Part shown: positions 1-14,330 of the stretch, one piece after another
How the letters are laid out: each line of letters opens with the position of its first letter
How positions within the stretch are numbered: position 1 is the first letter of the stretch
NCBI RefSeq assembly: GCF_000315625.1
Contig: NW_005434531.1
Coordinates: forward strand, 3,292-33,715
DNA from: Guillardia theta CCMP2712
Taxonomy: Eukaryota; Cryptophyceae; Pyrenomonadales; Geminigeraceae
Reading direction: 5' to 3'
Length of the DNA stretch: 30,424 bases
Program-made: the position numbers and the translations under genes
Notes under the pieces: generated by a model
What the model saw: the letters and a program-made list of their open reading frames with translations, nothing else
What the model was told of the DNA's origin: nothing
Databases searched by the model: none

Positions 1-1560
1 TGGGGGGAGAGAGAATGTGCTAAAGGAGTGGTGAGAAGGCGAAGTAGAAGACCAGCATATGCTTTCGAAGCATTGAGGGAGGCGCGAGCAGATGTGCACC
101 GGTTAAAACTGGGTCATATCGGGGGGTAATATTAAACAAGCCAAGTAGGTATCTTTGTAAATTGACTCCAAGTACCCGGTCTTTTCAGCCGTTTGGCTGG
201 TAAGAATACCCCACATTCGACCCCCTAGATACGTCCCATTATGTTAGGTATGAAATCGCATCATTTCAGTGTTGAATATTACCAGTTTTTATTTCCGAAG
301 TTCGATGCAGTCGGAACATTTTCAGTGCTCAGGGCGGCTACCGTACCGGGTACGGTCGACTCGGATCGGATACTTGGAACCACTCAACCGCCCGGGCCCC
401 CGAGGCCCCCGGCCGGAAGTCAAGTGGTCACGCACCCGCCCGGGCCCGGCCCGGCGCCGCAGCCGGCGGCTCACTGACTCTCACGGTGAGTCAGTAGTGC
501 GATCGGCGCGCGGCGGCGTATCATGCCGCAGTGCCGCGCAGTGCCCTGAGTCCGGTACGGTCAGTCACACTACTAAGCTACAGTACTGTCCGATCAGGGT
601 CGCACCGTGCCACCGCCGCCCGTTTACTCAACTTACAAAGTCACGTTAACTGAGTTAAAAATCCGAGTACGGTACGAGGACAATCAGACCCGACTGATGA
701 GTACGCCGGTAGTAAAGGACAAGTTAAGTTATTGTTACTAACAGTAAAAATCAGTACTACAGAGTCGGACTCGTCACGGATCGGACCGACCGTACTATGG
801 CAATCAGGCCGCGCGGCCTGAGTCCGGCGGAGGCCGCCACAGTCACTGAGTGTGACGGACTGCACGCACCGTCGGCACTGCACTGCGGCACTGGCACGCC
901 GGTTGAAAGTTGGCTCTACTACTGCGGCCGACAAACGGTTCAAGTTGTCGGCCGGGCTAGTCACTCACGGTCGCTCGGGGCGGCCCGCTCGGACTCGAGG
1001 CTCGGACTGTGTCAGTGATCGGACGGTGACTCGCCGGAGTCGATGACTCTGCAGTGGGCCGTGCCGAGAAGACTGACTCAGAGGCTCGTTGAAGCCTCCG
1101 CGGCCCCGCCGGACGTTCGCTTATAGCTTTAGTTAATTCTCGATCCTGTCCTTCTGGTACCGTAGTACTAATCATGGGCCAGCGGCCGGACTCCCGGAGT
1201 CCGGGGACCGGCGGCCGGGCCTTGGCGGACCGTGGACCCGGCGACTCAGCGCCCCGCCGGCTCGGCGGTGATATCACGGGCCGGGGCCAGTCGGGACGGT
1301 TCCGTTGAACAGTGGCCCGGAATGATCCGATGCCATGATGGCAAACTTACTCCCGGCCATGACTCTCGTCGGAGGCTCCCGGAGTCCTGGGCACTCAGGG
1401 CCGGGCCGGGTCCGACGCTCCAAGGCTCGGAGTGCACCGGGCCGTGCCCGGTGGCACCGTCCGATCTGCACGGTCGCCGGCCCGGGGCGCCCGGTCGCCG
1501 GTGTGAGAGTCACCCGGCGGGCGGGCGGCGGCACCGCCGGGCCGCGAAGCTGTAACTAAA
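1..1560. other. GC-rich block without a recognisable gene
   Basis: No reading frame here looks like a conserved protein; the open frames are short, arginine/proline-rich and follow base composition. From about 330 to 1550 the DNA is unusually rich in GAGTC/GACTC, GTCACTGA, GTAC and CCGG words on both strands, with local palindromes. The first 300 bases are closer to average composition. A similar but shorter block occurs near 29880-30180, so it may be a dispersed repeat or an old element. I cannot assign it to a known family. Confidence 0.5.
473..495. repeat. Palindrome with TGACTC/GAGTCA arms
   Basis: Arms ACTGACTC (473-480) and GAGTCAGT (488-495) are exact inverted copies around a 7-nt centre, TCACGGT. 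Each arm contains TGACTC, the half-site type bound by bZIP factors of the AP-1/GCN4 class. Any binding role is inference, and no gene starts nearby. Confidence 0.5.
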
Positions 1561-1965
1561 ATATCCTGAACTAAACCTTCAACTAAACATAAGGATGAGG
1601 GTCTCGCGTGCAGGCGGGAATGAGAGACGAGGAGAAGAGGGAGCGAGAGAGCGGGAGAGAGATGTGAGATAGCGCTTACAGTGAGGAAGCACAGAATTCA
1701 GAAGAAGTTTGGGGTGTAGGAATAGAAAGAGAGGAGAAAGAGAGATGTAGGGCAGCGCTTACAATCAACAAGAAAAGAAAGCGAGAGGCTTGAGAAGAGA
1801 GGGGCACAGCAGATCGAATCAGAGAGGTGAGGGAGAGGCTGGGAATGAAAGGGGAGGGTGGAACGGGACGTGATTGGGAATTTGGGTATGTGAGTTTTAG
1901 AAAATGAAACCATCGTGCCTGCAGAAAATTTCTGACAGAAACTTATCGCAGCGGAGCCTTCAACG
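1561..1965 (+). other. Purine-rich region upstream of NUP133
   Basis: This stretch is strongly purine-rich on the plus strand and has no credible gene. It contains an imperfect direct repeat: a GAGAGATGTGAGATAGCGCT-like unit near 1658-1680 and a related unit near 1742-1762, both ending in AGCGCTTACA. It probably holds the promoter and 5' untranslated region of the NUP133 gene, but I see no clear TATA box. Confidence 0.35.
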
Positions 1966-4900
1966 ATGCTTCTCTATGGAGCTCGTTCACGTAGACTAGG
2001 CGCTCAGAGTTCTGCTCCCTCCACAGGCTCGCTTTCCACTTCAAGACGCTCAGTCGCTCGTTTGGACTCGTCAAGGAGGATCGGAGAGCCTGCCAATCGA
2101 TTGTTGAATCGGTCCACGATGAAACCTTGCCCTCCCGAGTTCGAAAGGAGGATACAGAGCAGTACATCCGCTGCAAGAAGTGGTTGCTGTGGCAGCTTTG
2201 TGTGGCTTGCGGACAATGATGCAGCCTCTAACAGCGTGCTTTTGACTTGGTGGAAGTTCTCGGGCGAGAGGGGCGGAGCTTCTGCTTCAGACACGATTTG
2301 CCTTCGTGGAAGGAGCATGGACAACCTGCGAGTTCTCGTGATCTACGAGGGTTCTGAGTTTGGATCTGAAGCACCTCAATACTCCATGGCTGTGGCTTAT
2401 CAGGATGGACTCGCAATCTACAGGCTGAACTCGTCATCAAATGTGGATTTTCGGGTGTGGGAGGATCTTGGACTTGTTGCTGGAGAAGGGACTGCGCTTT
2501 GCTCCTTACAAGACTATATCATCGGTTGTAACACACCTGGTGAGTTGTTCGTGTTCAAGGACGAAGGAATGCAACAGTCTCTTGAAGCTGGGCTTGAAGT
2601 GTTCCAGCAGGGTGCGCTCTATCAGCGGTTGTTGGCACCTGTTGGGAAGTGGTGGCAAGGAGACACTGGTGTGTCGTACGTGAAGTCTATCATTGCCCAC
2701 AAGATCAGCACGATAACCGGCGAGGCAAAGTCTTCTTCGGGCTCTAACTTCCTTGTCTTCGTGTTGACTGAGCATGAGGTGTACAAGTGGGTGTTGTCAG
2801 TGAGCGAGAGCGAAGATCGATCATGCGTCGTCTCTCAAAAGCCCATCTGCAAGTCAAAGTCGGCGATGAGCGGTGTGGCGAAGTTTGTGGACTTTGTAAT
2901 GGAATATTCTTATGGGAGCAGCAACCGATGGCAGGAGAGCTGTCTGCAGGTTCTTGCCTCGCAGGACGATGATAGGAAAGCTGTTTTCTTCCTGCAGCTG
3001 TCAGACTTAAATCAACTTCGGCCTTGTCAGGTCTTGCCCTCAAACCCAAGAGTGGGAGGAGATTTCAAGATCCTTCCGCCCACAATCTCTTTCGACCCGC
3101 CTGTCATGAATTTGCATTTTGCCAGCAGCAAGCGACTACTGAGCGTGAGATGCGGTAGCTTCCACAACGAGAATCAGTACGAAGATGAGACGGACTGGTG
3201 TCTAGGCCCCGACGATGCAGTGATGGCATGGGGCACATCCATGTTGGAGAGGAATCGCCACTCAGATCTCATCCTCCTGCTCCCGACAGCTATTTGCTCC
3301 TTCCAATCATCTCAAGGTGATCTCGGCCTGCAAGGATCAGCTGGAATCGTTCTCAAGATGCTTCGTTCGGGCGCTGCAGACCATCAAATTCTACAGGAAA
3401 CTGTACAACTGGTTCACAGTTCAAATGAGGAGGAGATAAAGAGCAGGAGCAGGTTATCCGACTCTCGGGCGATCTTCCTTGACCTTGTGCGGGAGGAAAC
3501 GTTGGATCCCAACCTGGATCCTGACTCGGTGCTGGGAGAGAAGTGGATGTACGTGCAGCACATCGAAAACAAGATCCGCGTGTTCAAAGAGTATCGCACA
3601 AAAATCAAGGAAATTTTTCAAAACGGAGAATTAGCCGGAATTGTGGATGGGCTCGAGCGTTACCACGACAGAATGAAGGCCTGCTCTTTGTTGATCTCCC
3701 TCCCCAGTCTGCTTCCCGGATCGTCCTTCCTCTCCGAAGCCATCGAGGCGACAGTTGATGTCTGGGAAGGAGAGAACTCGCTTCGGCCTTGGGCTGTCTC
3801 ATGGCGCAAGTTCTGGGAGAAGAGTTCCAAGGTAGAGCACATCCTCAAGGGGCTGACAAGCAAGATGGCGCAACGCCTTTCCTCTTTCTCACAGTCTCCT
3901 CAGCCCGAGCAGTGGCGTGAGATCATTGCCATGGTGCTGGAGGCTGCTACCGTCTGCCAGCAGCTCTTCAGTTCCCTCCTGCGTGAGGGCTCGTCTGTCA
4001 TGATCGATGCCGATCTGAGCGAGGAACTGGACCAGCTGCTGGTTCCGCACATGCTCAATGTCGACTCACTGACAGTAAAAACAAGTAGAAGGTTGCCCTG
4101 CAGACTGATCGATGTTTGCAGGATCTTTCTCAGCTCATCAATATGGTGACTGAGATCTGTGTCATTGCTCGGCGACAAGGCCAAGTGCACCATGACAAGT
4201 ATTCAGCTGAGAATTCTCTAGCTGACCTGCAAGTGCTTCACGTTCGTCTCATGCAGTATGATTCTTGTCCTCCCCTACTTCCTCTCTCCGCTCACCTTCT
4301 TCGTCAGGTTGGTCATGGAGTGGCCGTCCATGAAAGCTCTCATCTTCAATGAGGCGAATTTGAGCGCCCCCATGAGGTTGGGGGTGAGGGTGAGGACAGG
4401 AGAGGTTCTGAGGGGGGCATGCAGATACGTCGACCTCTGGCACTTCAGCAACTTGGACAGACTCGAGCTACGCGTGAAATTGGCTGAAGAGTTTGAAGCA
4501 ATCGACGTGCTGGTGACCATCTCCCTCCAGGAGCTGACGGGTGAGATTCTTGAACTACCTTGCTCCTACTCTCATGCTCTCGTTGCATCTCTCAACCCCC
4601 TTGCTACGCATAGACTGCTTCCTGCCTTCAGTTCAATCCTTCGCCTTGCTCGCTCGACTCTTGCTTTCGTCATGATCTCTGTTGAATTTTTCTCAGGTGA
4701 GTCGGAAGCTATCGTGAGGAGCAAACAGGAGCACTACAACGACATCTGGGCTGAAAGGTGAACCCCTTGCTCAGCTTATGTGACATCAAGATCTCAAGCT
4801 TGTCAGGTTCAAGAGCAAGGATTACGCAAAGAAATTGTTGCAGAGGATGAGAGAAATGGATGTGCGGCACCTATGGAGCCCTCCCTTCCGCTCCTACGAC

Positions 4901-6074
4901 TTCACTTCCGACCTCTCCGACTACCTGGTCCTCACCCTCACACTGCAAGATCTCCCCCGTTCTCTTCCTTGCTCTTGGATAGTTTGCTTCTATCTTGCCC
5001 ACCCAACCACTCCTGCTGCATACTAAATCATAGTTATCTGCATCTTCCTTTCACAATCGACTTTGCTGAAGACTGCTCGCAGGGAGCAAGCGACAATCTG
5101 TCTTGGGTCAACGCGTGAGTGACGATGCGGAATTTTGAATAGCCGGTGGTGAGGCTGACAAGGAGGGGCAGGTTGAGGAGCAAGGAGCACTATGCTCAGC
5201 TGGGGAAGGGATACTCGGACGAGCACAGTCTTGCCTACGCCAGTCAGCAGCTTCTCTCCATGAGCCGCTTTGCTCAAGATGCAGTGAGGGAGGCGGAGGG
5301 AGAGGAGGACGGAGAGGACGAGGGAGGAGGACAGGAGGAGGCGTCAGAGTTACGTGTTATCTCAGCTAACTTTCATGTAGCATCAATCCTACAGCATGCT
5401 GTCGCTCGCCAAACTCTCTGCAGAAGCCGCTCGCAGGCATGCCGGCACCCTGGGCTTGATGCCGGAGGAAGCCAAGATTCTCTCAGGCATGGGAGCGCGA
5501 CTTGCTTCTTTCTCTTGCTCCCTCCCTTGTCTCCCTTGTTCTGTTTCACCGAACCCTTCCCTCCCTCCTCCTGACCTTGACGCAGCCCTCCACAACGCTC
5601 AAGTTCAGTTTAGACCCGAGGGAGTGCGCGTGGAGGAGCCGTCGTCGCTCTGGGAGTTGGAGAAGGTTCACTGCTCGTCTACCCTTGCGTCTGCTCACTG
5701 CCGCTGCCAGACCACCAGAGAGTGCATCGAGTGTGCCATGGAGGAGCGCAGCAAGGAGAGAAAGCACTTGCTGCTGCAGGACGCGATGCTCCTGCTCGGT
5801 CACTGGCCTGCGGCTCCCGGCAGCTCAGATGTCAGGTGAGGAGACTCAACGACTCTAGATACCGAGGATGACGCACATGAGCAGCGAGACGTGGAGGAGT
5901 CACTACAGGAAGCTGATGCAGGCGGCGGAGGAGTTGAGCGATGCTGGTCAGAGTTACCCGAAGCTTCTCGTGGAGATGGCGCTAGGGACTAGTCGCGCAT
6001 CCTCCTCCTCCATCCGCTGGCCTCAGGATTCTCTGCAATATCGCCTGTTGCTAAGCGACTCTCGCGGCGGTTAA
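1966..6074 (+). CDS. NUP133: Nucleoporin NUP133, spliced gene
   Basis: Encodes the Y-complex (Nup107-160) scaffold nucleoporin NUP133, which lies on both faces of the nuclear pore. The long first exon (1966-4074, 703 codons) carries the N-terminal beta-propeller region and the start of the helical solenoid. Further exons that join in frame are 4122-4255, 4308-4540, 4697-4757, 4807-4927 and 5083-5114. Later parts lie near 5154-5282, 5397-5486, 5586-5840 and 5858-6074, with some junctions approximate. Recognition rests on the C-terminal half: LAEEFEAIDVLVTI, then DLSDYL and NLSWVN, then MLSLAKLSAEAA follow the order and spacing of NUP133 in animals. The total, roughly 1,100 residues, fits the family. 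The intron after KILS (5487-5585) seems to use a GC donor. The true start could be an in-frame ATG further downstream, because residues 1-50 are a low-complexity Ser/Arg leader. Confidence 0.8.
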
Positions 6075-6264
6075 TTCACTTGCGTTGTAAAATAAATCCC
6101 CCCCCCCCCCCCCCTCCTCCCCTCACCTTCTCTTCCACTTCCCACCGCCTGTCCCTCCCTCGTCCCTTCTCCACCTTTTCCCCTCTGCCCATTCCCCGTG
6201 CTTGCTCCATTCTCCTTTCCTGAATTTTATCTCGTCGTTCATCGTCTTCTATTTACATCCTAAC
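6075..6264. other. 3' intergenic space, poly(A) signal and 17-C run
   Basis: This is the short gap between the convergent NUP133 and RlmN genes. AATAAA at 6091-6096 lies 17 nt after the NUP133 stop codon and fits a cleavage/polyadenylation signal. It is followed directly by a run of 17 C (6098-6114) and a long pyrimidine tract. No gene is seen. Confidence 0.6.
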
Positions 6265-8244
6265 TTAGTCGATCTCGACCTTCACGTCTGCCGTCCCGCC
6301 GCTTCTCTCTTCCTCCCTTCCCTCTTTCCCTTGCTTGGGGAGAGGCGTCATCTCTGCTGATAGTTGCCCACACGCAGATCCTGCCAGAGGTTCTTCAGTA
6401 CCTCCTCCTCTCCCCTCCTTCACCTCCCACATTCTCCTTCCCCCTCTTCTTCTCCCTCCCTCGTCTCCTTCCTCTTCGTGGCATTCACCGTCTGCGTCCC
6501 CCCGCGCCCTTCGGATGATGGCGACGCAGCCCTCCTGCACAAGGAGGTTGCGGAACTTCAAGGTTGTCTCTGGATGGGAAGGACGAAGTTCGGGGTCCCC
6601 TGCAGCTCCACGTGAGCGAGGGGAAGGAGAGGAAGACCGAGAGTAAGAGCGAAAAGACGCGGAGAGACAAGTTGCAAACCCAACATCGAGATGAGATGCA
6701 AGGAAAGGCAAACGCTTGCAAAGGGACGTGAGAGGGATGGTAGCGAAGCACAAGGAGGAGGAGGAACAAGGACCTATGCTGTTGCAAGGGAGGAGGTTGA
6801 TCTTAATCTTGATTCCGAGCTCTCGCCAGGGCTTGAAAAACTCGACGAGGTCCCTTGCATGTTTCTCGCTATCGTTAATCCCATCCACCAGCGTTATCTG
6901 CTCGCACAAGCTTTCAGACATTCCTGCTTTTCCTACTTCCCGCTCTCTTGTTCCTCCCTTTCCTGCCTCCTGCCTCCCTCTCTTGCCTCGTTTTCCTCCC
7001 TCTCCTGCTTTCATCCTTGATTCATCTTCCCCTCTTTCATCCTCTTACACCTATTCCTCAACGTTTCCTAGGTCCTCCAACGTCGATCCCTTCAAAGAGA
7101 TTCTTCTCGTGTGCTCACCTCGATGAGAGGCATCAGCTTCTTGTCTCTCGCTAAGATCACCTCCATGAATGCATCTCGCAAAGCAACAGCAGTGTGCGTG
7201 TGGGTCGGCACTAGTCGCTTCCTGACTTCGTCGTCAGCTGCGTGCAGGGACCAGGCGATTCTCGTGGGGCACTGGGCGAGCTTCCTGATGGCATCGGGGT
7301 TGGGCCCAACAGTGGAGATGGTGACAGCGTTGGGGTGGATGCGGAAGGCGTCCTGCAAGGTGAGCATCTCGATCGCTCGCTGCACCTCCTTGAAGTTGTT
7401 CAGAGGCTCCCCCATCCCCATGAAGACTATCGACACTTTCGCAGGAAGATTCTCCTCCCGAATCACCCGCAGCCCATGGAACACCTGCGGCCGCCTCAGC
7501 ATCTCCTTCCTCCTCTCCTGCTCCCTCGCTAGCGAGCAGCAGAACCTGCATGAGAATCTCGTCGGCCTCGAGCTGGCCTCGGAGTCCGAGTCTGCCAGTG
7601 GCGCAGAAGACGCATCCTCGAGCACAGCCAACTTGACTGGACACGCAGATGGTCGTCCTGCTCTTACCCGATTCGAGGTGCTCTGGGGAGGGGATGAGAA
7701 CAGTCTCTACGGACTGACCGTCTTCTAGAGCAATTAGAAGCTTTCTTGTCCCACTGCAAACACTTGATAGTTATCTGGCGATGAGCAAAAGAAGCGCTAC
7801 ATACCATGATGACAACGTGACTTTCTTGACATCTATCGATGGAATATAACATTTCTTGCTGCGTCATTGTAAACTGATATATCAAAATTTCCAGGGATAC
7901 CACAGAGCTTCTACAATGATTGGGTTCACTTGAATATCATGAATCTCTTCGATTCCCTGTCTGAGTTTCTACATATCAACTCAGACACAGCCAAGATGGC
8001 GTCATAAACTTCAAGGTGAACAATCGCGTGTTGGTGTCACCTTCCAAACTGTCTCGGCACGTCCCGGCCCCTGCATCAGCTTCGAAAGGTCGTCGGGCTT
8101 GGTGAGCAGGAGATTCCATTTGGTCTTGTCCCTCAAAATCTCTGACGCAATTCGTCTCTTCTTCTGCGCAAGCCCAGCTGAAAAATGGGCTGCAGGAATG
8201 CGAAACATCGACCGCAAGCTAGGAATTGCATACATCTTCTTCAT
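6265..8244 (-). CDS. RlmN-type radical SAM rRNA/tRNA A-C2 methyltransferase, probably mitochondrial
   Basis: RlmN enzymes methylate C2 of A2503 in 23S rRNA and A37 in some tRNAs. Minus-strand exons are 8244-8041, 7968-7930, 7854-7805, 7753-7119, 6897-6774, 6599-6489 and 6380-6265, and their phases agree except inside the fourth. Visible motifs: GTRKLLIALEDG, then ETVLIP, then CVSSQVGCARGCVFC with the CxxxCxxC cluster cysteines and the upstream Cys matching E. coli Cys118. Then come MGMGEPLNNF, SLHAADDEVRKRLVP, VDGINDS, INLLPCNSIG and RRARGDADGSACGQL, with the second catalytic Cys matching Cys355. Near 7515-7540 the frame must shift by one base (or a 28-nt intron must be removed) to link EADEILMQ with RRKEMLRRPQVFHG. 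The first 35 residues are basic, rich in Ser/Arg and lack acids, and there is no signal peptide, which suggests a mitochondrial presequence. Confidence 0.88.
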
Positions 8245-9597
8245 CCTGAGCTTGAGTCATAACAACACACAGACATGGCACAACATTTGCAGCTATGGCT
8301 CTTTTTCTCCCATCACGATATCGATGCCCTTCCTGTCTGTCTCATCTCCAAGTGTTGAACTTCACTCAACCTACGCAATTGCCAAAGAATTTCCCTACCT
8401 CCTGACCCTCTCACCACCTTCTAACCTCTTCTTGTTTCCGTCGCTGTCTATCGTATCATCGATCCCTCGCTCCCTTGCTCCCTTGCTCCCTTGCTCCCTT
8501 GCTCCCTTGCTCCCTTGCTCCCTTGCACCCTTGCTCCCTGGCTCCCTGGCTCCCTTGCTCCCTTGCTCCCTGGCTCCCTTGCTCCCTGGCTCCCTTGCTC
8601 CCTGGCTCCCTGGCTCCCTTGCTCCCTTGCTCCCTGGCTCCCTGGCTCCCTTGCTCCCTGGCTCCCTTGCTCCCTGGCTCCCTTGCTCCCTTGCTCCCTT
8701 GCTCCCTTGCTCCCTTGCTCCCTTGCTCCCTGGCTCCCTGGCTCCCTGGCTCCCTTGCTCCCTTGCTCCCTTGCTCCCTGGCTCCCTTGCTCCCTGGCTC
8801 CCTTGCTCCCTGGCTCCCTGGCTCCCTGGCTCCCTGGCTCCCTGGCTCCCTGGCTCCCTGGCTCCCTGGCTCCCTGGCTCCCTGGCTCCCTGGCTCCCTT
8901 GCTCCCTTGCTCCCTTGCTCCCTCGTCCCCTCGCTCGCTCGCTCCCTCCCTCCCTCCATCTTGTTGCTCATCGTACTACCCTCTCACCACCCACCATCTG
9001 GCCTCCCAGAACCACCCATGCTGCCTAGCCCCCCGTGCTTTCTTGCTGGCTTTCTTGAATGCACAGGGGGTACGATGGGGGATGAGGGGACAAAGGTGGA
9101 GGCCGCTGAGATTCGGGGACGAATGGAGGCGGAAGGACTGAAGGAGTGAAGAGAAGGAGGAGCAGCAAGATAGAAGAAGAGGGAGAGAGAAGGATCGAAG
9201 AAGAGGACGAGCAAAGTGAGAAGGAGAGAAGACGAGAAGAATAGAGGAGAGATATGCAAGCAGAGGGAAAGAGGAGCAGGGAAGAAAAGGAAAGATACAT
9301 CTGAGACAGGAAAAGGGAAGGGCAAAGAAGGAAAGAGGAGGAGAGGAGAGTGGGAATAAGAAGAAAAGAAGAGAAGCGCAGGAGGGAGATGAACCAAGTG
9401 GAGTCGCCGAGAAGGCTTTCAGGAGGAGGAAGCAATGATAGATAAATATAACGGGCAAGTTAGTGAACATGAGAAGAAAAGTGTAGGAAAAGCCTCGATG
9501 GCAACAAGCAAGAAAGTAATAAGAGTCTAATACTGTGAGAGTACATGTATCATGTCCTTTATTCAATTTTGTATGCAGGATTGTTGTAATTCGAGCA
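8245..9597. other. Shared upstream region of RlmN and LysRS
   Basis: RlmN and LysRS are transcribed away from each other from this 1.35-kb spacer. It holds an AT-richer part (8245-8460), the 8-bp minisatellite (8463-8925), a CTCC/GCTC simple-repeat fringe, and a purine-rich plus-strand tract (9130-9480). Near 9580 a pyrimidine stretch followed by TATGCAG could be a 3' splice site in the LysRS 5' leader. No conserved gene is seen; the long open frames across the minisatellite are translations of the repeat. Confidence 0.5.
8463..8925. repeat. 8-bp minisatellite, unit GCTCCCTT/GCTCCCTG
   Basis: About 57 tandem copies of an 8-bp unit occur in two main forms that differ at the last base (T or G), with one early variant (GCACCCTT). 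The two forms are interspersed, but the last third is a run of about a dozen G-type units, which suggests local homogenisation. Because 8 is not a multiple of 3, every frame reads an octapeptide (Leu/Pro/Cys/Trp/Ser types) and stays open on both strands. Confidence 0.95.
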
Positions 9598-14121
<4,524 letters not shown>

Positions 14122-14330
14122 AACCGGGCAGCCCCTCCACGGTTTTTGAATTGGCGTGTACGAGGGGATCCAGCAAAGACTGAGGCGTGGAAAGGCGACT
14201 GAGAATCGAGAGGCTCAGAGATGGGAAGCGATGGAGGAGGAAGAGAAGATGATCGCGAGACGAGAAGACCAACAAGGCGAGTGACGAGAAGAAACACAAG
14301 AAGACGCGAGGAGGAAGACGCGAGGAGGAA

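Noticed and set aside
6265-7014. A single 249-residue protein on the minus strand
   Set aside because: The frame merely spans the last three RlmN exons and their open introns; RlmN motifs appear only within the exon parts.
8099-9149. Three overlapping plus-strand frames and one minus-strand frame rich in Leu-Ala-Pro or Gly-Ser-Lys octapeptides
   Set aside because: They are the direct reading of the 8-bp minisatellite in every frame, with no start context or conserved part.
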